Shown here one piece after another: positions 28,654-40,112 of a DNA stretch of 64,000 nt. A program made the position numbers and the translations under genes. Below the pieces are notes generated by a model, which did not search any database, had not been told where the DNA came from, and saw only the letters and a list, made by a program, of their open reading frames with translations. How positions within the stretch are numbered: position 1 is the first letter of the stretch; each line of letters opens with the position of its first letter. Source of the stretch: Streptomyces sp. ITFR-16 (GTDB lineage: Bacteria; Actinomycetota; Actinomycetes; Streptomycetales; Streptomycetaceae); contig NZ_CP134609.1 of assembly GCF_031844705.1 (NCBI RefSeq), positions 3,224,001 to 3,288,000 on the forward strand. Direction: 5' to 3'.

Positions 28654-30926
28654 TGCGGACGAGCGAGGAGATCTACCACCGGGTCCGCTGGGACGCCCGC
28701 TTCGACCCGGCGCGCTTCGTGCTGGGCGTCGCCCAGCGCGGCCGCGACCCCAAGCGGGTGCCGCTGGACCGGTTCACCCCCGGCGGGGACATCCCCTGGC
28801 ACCGCGTGCTGTTCTTCGAGGCGGACGGCGAGGTGGTGTGGGACCGCGCCACCGGCACCGACCGCATCGACGCGACGGACGCGGGCCGCATCCGCACCCC
28901 GCGGCATCTGCCCGCCCCCTACTTCACCTCCCGCGCCCCGCACGCCTTCTCCCCGGCCACCGGCGCCTGGGAACCCGCGCCCGCCGGGCCGCCCGGCCCG
29001 TCCGCCGCGCTGACCGTGCTCACCTGGAACACCCTCTGGGACCGGTACGACAGCGACCGCATCGACACCCCCCGGCGCAGGCCCCTGCTGCTCGACGCCC
29101 TGCGCGCGGCCGACGCGGACGTCATCGCGCTCCAGGAGGCCGAGCCCGCGCTGCTCGACCTGCTGCTGGGCTGCGCCTGGGTGCGCGACGGATACGTCCT
29201 GGCCACCGAGCCCTCCGGCCACGACATCCCGGACCACGGACTGCTGCTGCTCAGCCGGCTGCCCGTACGGGAGGCGGGGCTGCACGCCTTCGGCCCGCAC
29301 AAAGCGGTGGCCGCGGCCGTCCTGGAGAGCGCCGAGGGCCCCGTCACGGTGGCCGTGACCCATCTCAGCAGCGACCACTCCCCCGAGGGCGCCACCCGCC
29401 GCGACACCGAACTCGCCGATCTGGCCGCGGGGTTGGCGGCCGTCGAGGGCGAACTGCTGCTCGTCGGCGACTTCAACGACGGCGGCGGCCTGCCCGGGGC
29501 CCGGCTCGCGATGACCGACGCCTGGAGCGAGGTGCACGGCCCCGCCGACCGCACCCCCACCTTCGACCCGTCCGTGAACCCCCTGGCCGCCGTCTCCTCG
29601 CTGTCCGGCCGCGTCTCCCGGCTGGACCGGGTCCTGCTGCGCACGGAGAGGCTGCGCGCCCGCACCGCGACCCTGACCGGCGACACCCCGGACCCGACGG
29701 GCCTGTACGTCTCCGACCACTACGGCGTACGCGTGGAGCTGGGCCCGCCCCTTCCCGCACCCGCAGCGGCGAAGAAACGGACCGCCGCTTTCCCGGACGC
29801 AGCCCTCCCCGACCCCGCCCTCCCCGATGACGAGAGCCTCGCGGCACGCGTCGCCGCCGCCCTCCCCGGCTCCCAGGTCCACATCGCCGGCTCCCGTCGG
29901 ATGGGCTGCGCACTGCCCGACGCCGATCTGGACCTGGTGGCCGCGCTGCCGGGCGCCGCCGGCCCGGCCGGGCTGCGGCAGCTCCTGGCCGCCGCGTTCC
30001 CCGGCGCCCAGGAGCTGCGCGAGGTCACGGGCGCCCGGGTGCCCGGCCTGCGCTGGCACCTGGACGGGCTCCGCATCGACCTGGTCACCGTGGCGACCGG
30101 CGCCCTGTCCCCCGCCGACGCGGTGGCCCGCCGCACCGAACTGGGCGAGGCGGCCGCCGTCGCGCTGAGCGCGGTCAGCGACGCCGACGCGGTGCTCGCG
30201 ACGGCCGGGCCCCACCGGGAGGCCTTCACCGCCCTCGCCCGGGACGTCAAGGCATGGGCGCGGGCGCGGGGCCTCGACTCCGCACCCTGCGGCGGACTGC
30301 CCGGACTGGCCTGGGCCGTCCTCGCGGCCCGTACCGCGCACGCGGCCGGCGGCCTGCCGCCGCTCGCCCTGCTCCGGCACTTCTTCGCGACCTGGGCGGC
30401 ATGGGACTGGCGCCTCCCCGTGCCGCACGGGACGGGGACCGCCGCCCCCGTCACCGTGCTCACGCCGTCCGCCCCCGTCCGCTCCTGCACCACCCAGGTC
30501 TCCCCCGCCGGCCGCGATCTCCTCACCGCCGAGCTCTTCCGCGCCTGGGAGATCCTGGAGGCGGCCCCGGACGGCACCGACCCCCGTACCGCGCTGGCCG
30601 CACCGCCCTCCCTCGCCGAGCAGCAACCGGCCTGGGCCCTCGCCTCCGCACGCCCCGGCCCGGACCAGGACCGGCTGCGCGGCCGGCTCCTGGCCCTGGC
30701 CGCCGCCCTCGCCGACGCCGGCGCCCCGGACGCGCGCGTCTGGCCGCGCCCGCTCACGGCCGGCGCGCTGACGGGGTACGCGATCGGGCTCGGCACCACC
30801 CCGCCCGACGCCCACCGGCTGGCCGAGATCGGCCGTGAACTGCTGCGCGGCCTCCCGGACGCGGCCCTCGCCCCGGTCGCACCGTCCGCTCTCCGGTCGT
30901 CCGGGGACCCCGCGTTCGCGCTCTGA
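28653..30926 (+). CDS. MJ1316-EEP phosphatase/nuclease-nucleotidyltransferase fusion (RNA repair)
   Basis: 757 residues. Residues ~3-66 match the MJ1316/DUF504 RNA-repair domain (IPWHRVLFFEADGEVVWDR). Residues ~119-365 are an endonuclease/exonuclease/phosphatase fold with TWNTLWD, IALQE (Glu162), THLSSDHS, GDFND, SRLDRVLL and SDHYGV. Residues ~395-757 start with a polymerase-beta-type nucleotidyltransferase, GSRRMG...DADLDLV (GS 413-414, Asp425/Asp427), and a poly(A)-polymerase-like helical part. The likely role is recognition and processing of damaged RNA 3' ends before ligation by the upstream protein. This is inference from domain content and coupling. Confidence 0.82.
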   Translation: MRTSEEIYHRVRWDARFDPARFVLGVAQRGRDPKRVPLDRFTPGGDIPWHRVLFFEADGEVVWDRATGTDRIDATDAGRIRTPRHLPAPYFTSRAPHAFSPATGAWEPAPAGPPGPSAALTVLTWNTLWDRYDSDRIDTPRRRPLLLDALRAADADVIALQEAEPALLDLLLGCAWVRDGYVLATEPSGHDIPDHGLLLLSRLPVREAGLHAFGPHKAVAAAVLESAEGPVTVAVTHLSSDHSPEGATRRDTELADLAAGLAAVEGELLLVGDFNDGGGLPGARLAMTDAWSEVHGPADRTPTFDPSVNPLAAVSSLSGRVSRLDRVLLRTERLRARTATLTGDTPDPTGLYVSDHYGVRVELGPPLPAPAAAKKRTAAFPDAALPDPALPDDESLAARVAAALPGSQVHIAGSRRMGCALPDADLDLVAALPGAAGPAGLRQLLAAAFPGAQELREVTGARVPGLRWHLDGLRIDLVTVATGALSPADAVARRTELGEAAAVALSAVSDADAVLATAGPHREAFTALARDVKAWARARGLDSAPCGGLPGLAWAVLAARTAHAAGGLPPLALLRHFFATWAAWDWRLPVPHGTGTAAPVTVLTPSAPVRSCTTQVSPAGRDLLTAELFRAWEILEAAPDGTDPRTALAAPPSLAEQQPAWALASARPGPDQDRLRGRLLALAAALADAGAPDARVWPRPLTAGALTGYAIGLGTTPPDAHRLAEIGRELLRGLPDAALAPVAPSALRSSGDPAFAL

Positions 30927-30938
30927 CAGACTCCGGCC

Positions 30939-31409
30939 ATGTCTGTACGTGTACACACCACCCAGAGCTGGAGCCTGCGCCCCGCGACCCCCGGGGACCT
31001 GGAGTCGATCGTCGAGATCCGGGCCGTCGTGATGCGGCCCGACCTGGTCAGGCTCGGCCGCTTCGACGAACACCGGGTGCGCCGGCGGCTGCGCGACTCC
31101 TACCTCCCCGAGTACACCTCGGTGATCAGCGTCGAGGGCCGCTTCAGCGGCAGCGTCACGCTGCGGCCCTTCGAGGACGGCCTGTGCCTGGAGAGCTTCT
31201 TCCTCGCCGAGGAGCTCCAGGGCCGGGGCATCGGCTCGGCCGTGCTGAGCACCCTGCTGGCCCGTGCGGACGCCGAGGGCGCCGTCGTACGCCTCAATGT
31301 GCTCCAGGGCAGCTCGGCCCGGCGGCTGTACGAGCGCCATGGGTTCACCGTGGAGCGCGAGGACCCGGTGGATGTCTTCATGGTGCGCCGGCCCGTACCC
31401 ACGGCCTGA
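30939..31409 (+). CDS. GNAT family N-acetyltransferase
   Basis: 156 residues of GNAT fold: WSLRPATPGDLESIVEIR at the N-terminus, then acetyl-CoA-binding motif A with EELQGRGIGSAVLSTLLARA, and the C-terminal RRLYERHGFTVEREDPVDVFM. The substrate cannot be assigned. It starts 12 nt after the RNA-repair gene, so it is probably in the same transcript; a functional link is not shown. Confidence 0.88.
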   Translation: MSVRVHTTQSWSLRPATPGDLESIVEIRAVVMRPDLVRLGRFDEHRVRRRLRDSYLPEYTSVISVEGRFSGSVTLRPFEDGLCLESFFLAEELQGRGIGSAVLSTLLARADAEGAVVRLNVLQGSSARRLYERHGFTVEREDPVDVFMVRRPVPTA

Positions 31410-31418
31410 GAAAAGGCG

Positions 31419-31460
31419 AAGGGCCCCGCCTCACCGCTCGCGCGGTGGGACGGGGCCCTT
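31419..31460. terminator. Bidirectional terminator between GNAT gene and tuf
   Basis: Perfect 19-bp inverted repeat (31419-31437 with 31442-31460), 4-nt loop, between convergent genes. Confidence 0.85.
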
Positions 31461-31502
31461 CTCGGTGCTCTGTGTGAGCAACCAGGTCAGACGCTCAAGG
31501 AC

Positions 31503-32696
<1,194 letters not shown>

Positions 32697-32857
32697 TGGG
32701 TCCTCCTGCGGAGTGGTTCTGTACGCCTTGCTTCATCGGCGCCAGGTGATCTTTGCTGGGATGCCGGGTCCCGGGGGCATTCGCCGCATTGCTTGCGCGC
32801 CGCGTCAAATGCCCCACCGGGCTCCGGTGACAAGCCTAAAGCGTGTACTCGGGAGAG

Positions 32858-34987
<2,130 letters not shown>

Positions 34988-35025
34988 AAGGCTCAATCTT
35001 CTCTCGGTCTCGATGGGGTAAGCGA

Positions 35026-35496
35026 CTACCAGCGGTAGTGCGCGAAGGCCTTGTTGGACTCGGCCATCTTGTGGGTGTCCTCGCGCTTCTTGACGGCAGC
35101 GCCAAGACCGTTGGAGGCGTCGAGCAGCTCGTTCATGAGCCGCTCGGTCATCGTCTTCTCGCGACGGGCGCGGGAGTAGCCGACGACCCAGCGCAGCGCG
35201 AGGGTGGCGGCGCGACCGGGCTTGACCTCGATCGGCACCTGGTAGGTGGCGCCACCGACACGGCGGGACTTGACCTCGAGCGAGGGCTTGACGTTCTCAA
35301 GCGCGCGCTTCAGCGTGATGACCGGGTCAGCGCCGGTCTTCTCGCGGAGGCCTTCCATGGCGCCGTACACGATCCGCTCGGCGGTGGAACGCTTGCCGTT
35401 GAGCAGGATCTTGTTGATCAGCGAGGTGACAAGAGGAGAACCATAGACCGGGTCAATGATGACCGGGCGCTTCGGGGCGGGGCCCTTACGAGGCAT
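35026..35496 (-). CDS. rpsG: 30S ribosomal protein S7
   Basis: 16S 3'-domain assembly initiator, 156 residues, starting [20 protein letters not shown], with KVNGK-type helices and ending AHYRW. In E. coli it is the autogenous regulator of the str operon. It is spaced 2 nt after rpsL. Confidence 0.97.
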   Translation of the reverse strand: MPRKGPAPKRPVIIDPVYGSPLVTSLINKILLNGKRSTAERIVYGAMEGLREKTGADPVITLKRALENVKPSLEVKSRRVGGATYQVPIEVKPGRAATLALRWVVGYSRARREKTMTERLMNELLDASNGLGAAVKKREDTHKMAESNKAFAHYRW

Positions 35497-35498
35497 TC

Positions 35499-35870
35499 TT
35501 ACTTCTCCTTCTTGGCGCCGTAGCGGCTGCGGGCCTGCTTGCGGTTCTTGACACCCTGGGTGTCAAGGGAGCCGCGGATGATCTTGTAACGAACACCCGG
35601 CAGGTCCTTCACACGGCCACCACGCACGAGCACGATGGAGTGCTCCTGCAGGTTGTGTCCCTCACCCGGGATGTAGGCCGTGACCTCGATGCCGGAGGTC
35701 AGACGCACACGTGCGACCTTCCGGAGCGCGGAGTTCGGCTTCTTCGGGGTGGTCGTGAACACACGCGTGCAGACGCCGCGGCGCTGGGGCGAACCCTCGA
35801 GCGCGGGCGTCTTGTTCTTCTCGACCTTGTCCTGCCGGCCCTTCCGGACCAGCTGCTGAATCGTAGGCAC
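35499..35870 (-). CDS. rpsL: 30S ribosomal protein S12
   Basis: Decoding-centre protein, 123 residues. [11 protein letters not shown] carries Lys43, and [12 protein letters not shown] carries Lys88 and Pro91. These are the wild-type residues at the positions whose substitution gives streptomycin resistance in Streptomyces, so a normal, streptomycin-sensitive S12 is expected. It is the first gene of the str operon, with a promoter at 36064-36092. Confidence 0.98.
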   Translation of the reverse strand: MPTIQQLVRKGRQDKVEKNKTPALEGSPQRRGVCTRVFTTTPKKPNSALRKVARVRLTSGIEVTAYIPGEGHNLQEHSIVLVRGGRVKDLPGVRYKIIRGSLDTQGVKNRKQARSRYGAKKEK

Positions 35871-35919
35871 TACTTCTCCGGTTTCTGTGTGCCGTCGGTG
35901 AAACTAACCTGGAACATCG

Positions 35920-35947
35920 CCGACCCACGCGGTCGGGTGTGTCGAAT
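35920..35947 (-). promoter_or_regulatory. Leader element shared with the rpsJ leader (str copy)
   Basis: 26 of 28 positions match 26535-26562. It can form the same CCGACC/GGTCGG stem; it lies 49 nt before the rpsL start and within the predicted leader. Confidence 0.55.
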
Positions 35948-36063
35948 GCTGCGGGCCACTGCCCTGGAGCAGTGGAAGCGCAGATCACGGTGGCCAAAGA
36001 CGAACTCGCCGTGCGGTTGAGGACACGCACACGAGCCCAGGCACACCCCAGGCACAAGGTCTG

Positions 36064-36092
36064 AGCGTACCTACCTCACGGACTCCGGTCAA
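36064..36092 (-). promoter_or_regulatory. Probable str operon promoter
   Basis: Minus strand TTGACC (36092-36087), 17-nt spacer, TACGCT (36069-36064); start of transcription near 36057. Confidence 0.65.
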
Positions 36093-36251
36093 AACAAATG
36101 CTGTCCAGGCCAGGGACCCCGCCACAGGCACACCACCTGCGGCTTACCGTAACCGTTCGCGCACGGTGGGTGGCCGAAACCCCGCCACGCGCCTGCCGCA
36201 CCCTCAGCGGCGTCAGTACATTGAACCGCGCGCCGAAGGACGGGGGACTCC

Positions 36252-37001
36252 ATGACGGCTGGTGCGGCCCTGCCCGGCGACGACGGGCTCGACGACCGCG
36301 TTCCCTTTCTCGCACGACTCGAGCGCGAGGACCGGGAAGCATTGCTCGCGCTGGGCAGGGAACTCTCCTTCGCTCCTCGCGCGCCTCTCCTGCAACAGTA
36401 TGAGCCGTCGTCCCACGTCCTGCTCATCCTGCGCGGTTGGACCAAGGTCATCGCCGCGTCGGAGAACGGCTACGAGGCCCTGCTCGCCCTGCGGGGTCCT
36501 GGCGACATAGTCGGTGAGTCGGCAGCGTTGACCGGTCGCCCGCGCTCGGCGACGGTGACCGCTCTGGCTCCGGTGCGGGCCGTCGCCATCACGCACGAGC
36601 GGTTCCGAGAGTTCGTCAGTCACTCCCCCACCGTCTCGCTCAAGCTGCTGGGGCTGACGGCCGACCGGAACCGCGCCGCCGACCGGCGCCGGCTGGAGTT
36701 CGCCTCCATGAGTGTCCGGGAGCGGTTCGCGGTCCTGCTCCTCGACCTCGTTCGCTCTCACGGACGCCGGACCGACGAAGGCATCGAGATCGCCGTACCC
36801 CTCAGCAAGCAGGAGCTGGCAGGTGCGGTCGGAGCCTCGCGGGAAATGGTGCAGCGGCTGCTGAAGGACCTGAGGACCAGGGGCATCGTCGTCACCGGTC
36901 GCAGGGCCCTGGTAGTGGTGCGTCCGAGCGCTCTGCGCTTGATGGCGCGCGCCGCACATCCCGTACCCGTCGAACGGCCCCGAAGCACACCCACGCCCTG
37001 A
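36252..37001 (+). CDS. Crp/Fnr-family regulator with intact cyclic-nucleotide-binding cassette
   Basis: 249 residues. An N-terminal cyclic-nucleotide-binding beta-roll (about 18-125) holds a phosphate-binding cassette with Gly88-Glu89 and Arg98-Ser99-Ala100 (GESAALTGRPRSAT), the residues that contact the ligand in Crp. A C-terminal winged helix-turn-helix follows (about 185-210, SKQELAGAVGASREMVQRLL). It is the first gene of the 36-43 kb cluster, 108 nt before a nucleotidyl cyclase, so it may sense that enzyme's product; this is inference. It is divergent from rpsL, so it could also affect the str promoter. Confidence 0.88.
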   Translation: MTAGAALPGDDGLDDRVPFLARLEREDREALLALGRELSFAPRAPLLQQYEPSSHVLLILRGWTKVIAASENGYEALLALRGPGDIVGESAALTGRPRSATVTALAPVRAVAITHERFREFVSHSPTVSLKLLGLTADRNRAADRRRLEFASMSVRERFAVLLLDLVRSHGRRTDEGIEIAVPLSKQELAGAVGASREMVQRLLKDLRTRGIVVTGRRALVVVRPSALRLMARAAHPVPVERPRSTPTP

Positions 37002-37109
37002 CGTCTGTGCACGCAGTCACAGTCCGACTGCGTCATCTGCACTCACCGCCACAGACTCGCCGACGGCACGCTCTTGCCGTACCCGTCCCCGGCGAGAGGC
37101 AGCCCACCC

Positions 37110-37898
37110 ATGTCCGACCCCGTGAACAGCACTATCCTCCTTCTCGACATCGAGAAGTTCAGTCATCGCGACGATGTCGAACAGGCCTATCTGCGTCGCA
37201 TGCTGTTCGATCTCACCGATCGTGCGCTGCTGGCCGCCGGCATCGAGATGACGCTGCGGCGCCGTGCGGACCGGGGCGACAGTGTGATGGAACTGATCGA
37301 CTCCAACGCCTCGTCGACCACGCTCCTGCGCACCCTCCTCAGTTTCGTTCCGGCGGAGTTGCGTGCGATCAACCGCCGGGCGTCCAGCTCCGCCCAGATG
37401 AGGCTGCGCGGAGTCGTCGCGTCCGGCTACGTCGCTGTCGACGGCGAAGGCGGCTGGGTGGGGTCCGACCTCAACCACGCCTGCCGCCTGCTCGACGCCG
37501 ACGCACTGCGTCATGCGCTGCGAGACGAGCGGGGGGACTTCGCCCTGTGCGTGTCGGAATCCGTTTACCAGGGCGTCGTACGTCACAACCACCCCGGTGT
37601 GCCGGCCGACGAGTTCCATGCCGTCACCGTGGACAGCAAGAACGGACCGCTGCCGGCCTGGCTGCACAGCCAGGTTCCCCTTCCCCGGAAGGAGGCCGGC
37701 GATCAGAGCCGGAGTGCCCGGTCCGGCGCCACGCACCCCACACGCGAACGGCCCGCGTCCGCAGCGCCTCCGGCCGCCTTCGACTTCGGCGGTGCCACGG
37801 TGAACGGCGGCGTCTTCGGCAGCGAGAACCGAGGCATCGGTGGGGGCATCTTCCACGGCGATGTCCACCTCGGGGGCGAACTCGGAGACCGAGGGTGA
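37110..37898 (+). CDS. Class III nucleotidyl cyclase-like protein (PycC-like candidate)
   Basis: 262 residues. The fold matches class III cyclases: first metal aspartate in LLDIEKFS (Asp13), second in RGDSVMEL (Asp57), and transition-state pair Asn122/Arg126 in GSDLNHACR. The Lys or Glu that usually precedes the GD dipeptide in adenylate or guanylate cyclases is Ala here (RADRGD), so purine specificity is doubtful. A Ser/Arg/Ala-rich linker leads to a C-terminal Gly/His-rich motif (233-256) that recurs at the start of the next protein. ATG at 37110 chosen for family start and GAGAGG upstream. It overlaps the next gene by 4 nt (GTGA). Confidence 0.8.
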   Translation: MSDPVNSTILLLDIEKFSHRDDVEQAYLRRMLFDLTDRALLAAGIEMTLRRRADRGDSVMELIDSNASSTTLLRTLLSFVPAELRAINRRASSSAQMRLRGVVASGYVAVDGEGGWVGSDLNHACRLLDADALRHALRDERGDFALCVSESVYQGVVRHNHPGVPADEFHAVTVDSKNGPLPAWLHSQVPLPRKEAGDQSRSARSGATHPTRERPASAAPPAAFDFGGATVNGGVFGSENRGIGGGIFHGDVHLGGELGDRG

Positions 37899-40081
37899 GC
37901 AGCGAGAACGAGGCGGGACAGCCGGAGGAGGGCGAGCGGCCCGAGGACGCCGAACCGACCGGTCATCCGGACGATGCAGCGGGCGCCAAGGTGATGGACC
38001 GGCCGCAGGAGGCCTGGGCGGCACGGTGGGACCTGGTGGACCACACGCCGCGCACCATGGCGTTCGGCGAAGGGACCCACCTTGCCGGCGGTGTCCTGGG
38101 CGGCGTCAACCACGGCATCGGCGGCGGCTCGTTCCACGGCGACGTCCATCTGGGAGCGACCACCCATATCCACTACGGGTTCGGCGGCCTGTCCACAGGG
38201 CCCTCCTCGGGCGAAATCCGCGCCGTCACACTGACACAGGTGGCGGAGTGTTTTGCCGACCCGGGCCCCCCGTTCGCCGAACTCGTCGACCGACTGCGCA
38301 AAGAACGCGTGCTCGTGCTCAGTGGTCCCCATTCCTCCGGACGGCGGACCGCCGCGCTCATGCTGCTGCATCGCCTGGGCCTCTCACCGGTGCACTCCGT
38401 CGCCCGCGACACCGCACCGAGTTCACTCGTTCCGGACGGCGAGGAGCAGACCGGGGCACGAGGCCACCTTCTCTGTGACCTGGAGACCGACCGGAACAAG
38501 CCGTTACGGGAAGTGGATCTGCTGGCACTGCGTGACCGGCTCACCCAGCGGGACGCGTATCTGGTCATCACTGTCGGGCCGCGCGCCCATCTCGAGGATG
38601 TGAAGACCGACGCGTGGCAGCCGCCACCATCAGTGGACGTCCTCTCCGCACACTTGCGGGCGCGGCTCGACCCCGATGCCGTCGCGTCCTTGCTGGCGCT
38701 GCCGGTGGTCACGGAGTTCCTCGCGCGCACTCACCAACCGCGCGAGACCTCCGAGTTCGCCTCGACCCTATTGGGGTACGCGGCCGGCGACACCGATGAG
38801 CGGCAGGTCGAGAACTTCTCACTGGCGGCTCTCGAAGGCCAGGTCCGTGAGTGGTTCGAGGAGGACGACACGGTTCTGCACCTGCGGGAGAAGGCCTTCC
38901 TCATCGCATTGGCCGCGTTCGACGACGGACCGTACGCGCTGACGGCGGAAGTGAGCGACCGTCTGTACGCACGCCTGCAGCGGACTGCGGACTCCCAACG
39001 GCCGGCCGCTGTGCCGGTGTTCGGCACACACATCGGCAAGCGCCTCGAGCTGGCACGGGCTCATCGCTACGAGGCCGCGGAGCGCACCGAATGGGGCCCC
39101 GTGCAGCAAGTGAAAGCGGCCTACCTGGACGACCGGACCTCGCTCGTTCTCCTGCGAGAGGTGTGGACCGGGCATCCATCGGCACGGCCGGCGCTGGTGC
39201 AGTGGCTCCAGGACCTGGCGAAGGACGGCAGACCGCTGGTCCGCACCCGCGCCTCCTCCACCGCGGCTGTCCTCGCCCATACCGATCTCCCCTCCGCCAT
39301 GGCCCTAGTCATCGAACCCTGGGCCGCGTCCCCGCTCTTCGGCCCTCGGACGGTGGCAGTGCATGCGCTGACCCTCGCCCATCACGTCGGCACGCCGAAC
39401 GTGCCACGCATTCTCGATGCCTGGTGCGACAGCAATGTCCCCCATCTGCGCTGGGTGGCGATCCGCACGCATGGATTGATCGGTCCCGAACGTCCGATGG
39501 AGACCATGGCGGCGCTGCGTACCGCGGCGCGCCGGGAAGAAATCGACGAAGCCCCGGATCCGGACGGACTGGCCGAGGGGAACGACGAAAAGCTGTCCGA
39601 GGTGCTGGCCGAGTCGGTGGAGCTTCTGTTGCTCTCCCAGGTCGGCGATCAGGTACTCGGCGAACTGCTCAGGACTCTCGACCACGACCAGAAGGTCCGT
39701 GCCCTGGCCCTCAACGGGTTTCTCAATGCCTGCGGACGAACAGACCGCGATGCCTCACCGGACCGACCGCTCGTCCTGGACTGGTACGCGACATCTCTTG
39801 CTGCCCGGGCTCCGGCCTCGGCGGGTATCCCCGTTCTCCTGCGAACCGCGTTGAACGACCGCGTCAACCGTCGCCGCGTACTTGACGTGCTGCGCCGGTG
39901 GGTCCTGTCCGCCGAAGACGACCCCGAAGCCGAACGGGCTCTCGCTCGCTTGCTGTCCGTTCTCGTGACGAGCGAGGCCGATCAGCAGCGCATCAGTCAT
40001 CTGCTGCACACAGTCACGGGCGACGAGGGCATACCGCCACCTGTGGCACACCGTCTGCTCGGCGCACTGCCACTCCTTTGA
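37895..40081 (+). CDS. Atypical P-loop NTPase-like protein with HEAT-like C-terminal region
   Basis: 728 residues from the GTG at 37895 (GGAG 7 nt upstream). The N-terminus is acidic and disordered (1-45). A Gly/His-rich motif (69-87, VNHGIGGGSFHGDVHLG) is nearly the same as the tail of the upstream cyclase. Next is a P-loop-like segment LVLSGPHSSGRRTAAL (141-155), where GRR replaces GK[ST], and a hydrophobic strand HLLCDLE like a degraded Walker B. Residues ~330-728 are helical and repeat-like (HEAT/ARM type). Codon 204 (38504-38506) is TTA, rare in Streptomyces and read only by the bldA tRNA. The role may be a STAND-like switch; not proven. Confidence 0.72.
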   Translation: MSSENEAGQPEEGERPEDAEPTGHPDDAAGAKVMDRPQEAWAARWDLVDHTPRTMAFGEGTHLAGGVLGGVNHGIGGGSFHGDVHLGATTHIHYGFGGLSTGPSSGEIRAVTLTQVAECFADPGPPFAELVDRLRKERVLVLSGPHSSGRRTAALMLLHRLGLSPVHSVARDTAPSSLVPDGEEQTGARGHLLCDLETDRNKPLREVDLLALRDRLTQRDAYLVITVGPRAHLEDVKTDAWQPPPSVDVLSAHLRARLDPDAVASLLALPVVTEFLARTHQPRETSEFASTLLGYAAGDTDERQVENFSLAALEGQVREWFEEDDTVLHLREKAFLIALAAFDDGPYALTAEVSDRLYARLQRTADSQRPAAVPVFGTHIGKRLELARAHRYEAAERTEWGPVQQVKAAYLDDRTSLVLLREVWTGHPSARPALVQWLQDLAKDGRPLVRTRASSTAAVLAHTDLPSAMALVIEPWAASPLFGPRTVAVHALTLAHHVGTPNVPRILDAWCDSNVPHLRWVAIRTHGLIGPERPMETMAALRTAARREEIDEAPDPDGLAEGNDEKLSEVLAESVELLLLSQVGDQVLGELLRTLDHDQKVRALALNGFLNACGRTDRDASPDRPLVLDWYATSLAARAPASAGIPVLLRTALNDRVNRRRVLDVLRRWVLSAEDDPEAERALARLLSVLVTSEADQQRISHLLHTVTGDEGIPPPVAHRLLGALPLL

Positions 40082-40112
40082 CCCTCCCCACGAGCACAGG
40101 AGACCCATCGGC

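Larger units (their letters stand above)
35871..36251. other. 381-nt divergent intergenic region between rpsL and the Crp-like gene
   Basis: Holds the str operon promoter (36064-36092, minus) and ~187-nt leader, with the conserved leader element (35920-35947). On the plus strand, TACATT (36217-36222) is a possible -10 for the Crp-like gene. The inverted repeat ACCGT-N6-ACGGT (36152-36167) is a weak candidate operator. No small gene was supported. Confidence 0.55.

Noticed and set aside
27891..31340. 1149-codon minus-strand open frame opposite the RNA-repair genes
   Set aside because: Codon pattern and Gly/Arg/Gln-rich product are those of an antisense shadow; the plus-strand genes have complete catalytic motifs.
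32800..32815. Separate tuf promoter (TTGACG) in the fusA-tuf gap
   Set aside because: No TANNNT-type -10 at a workable distance.
36137..36167. Palindrome-like ACCGT-N6-ACGGT as a Crp box
   Set aside because: Arms are only 5 bp and unlike the known Crp consensus; kept only as a weak remark in the intergenic entry.
37007..37894. In-frame upstream extension of the NTPase-like gene
   Set aside because: It overlaps the cyclase gene out of frame; the GTG at 37895 has a ribosome-binding site and a 4-nt overlap.
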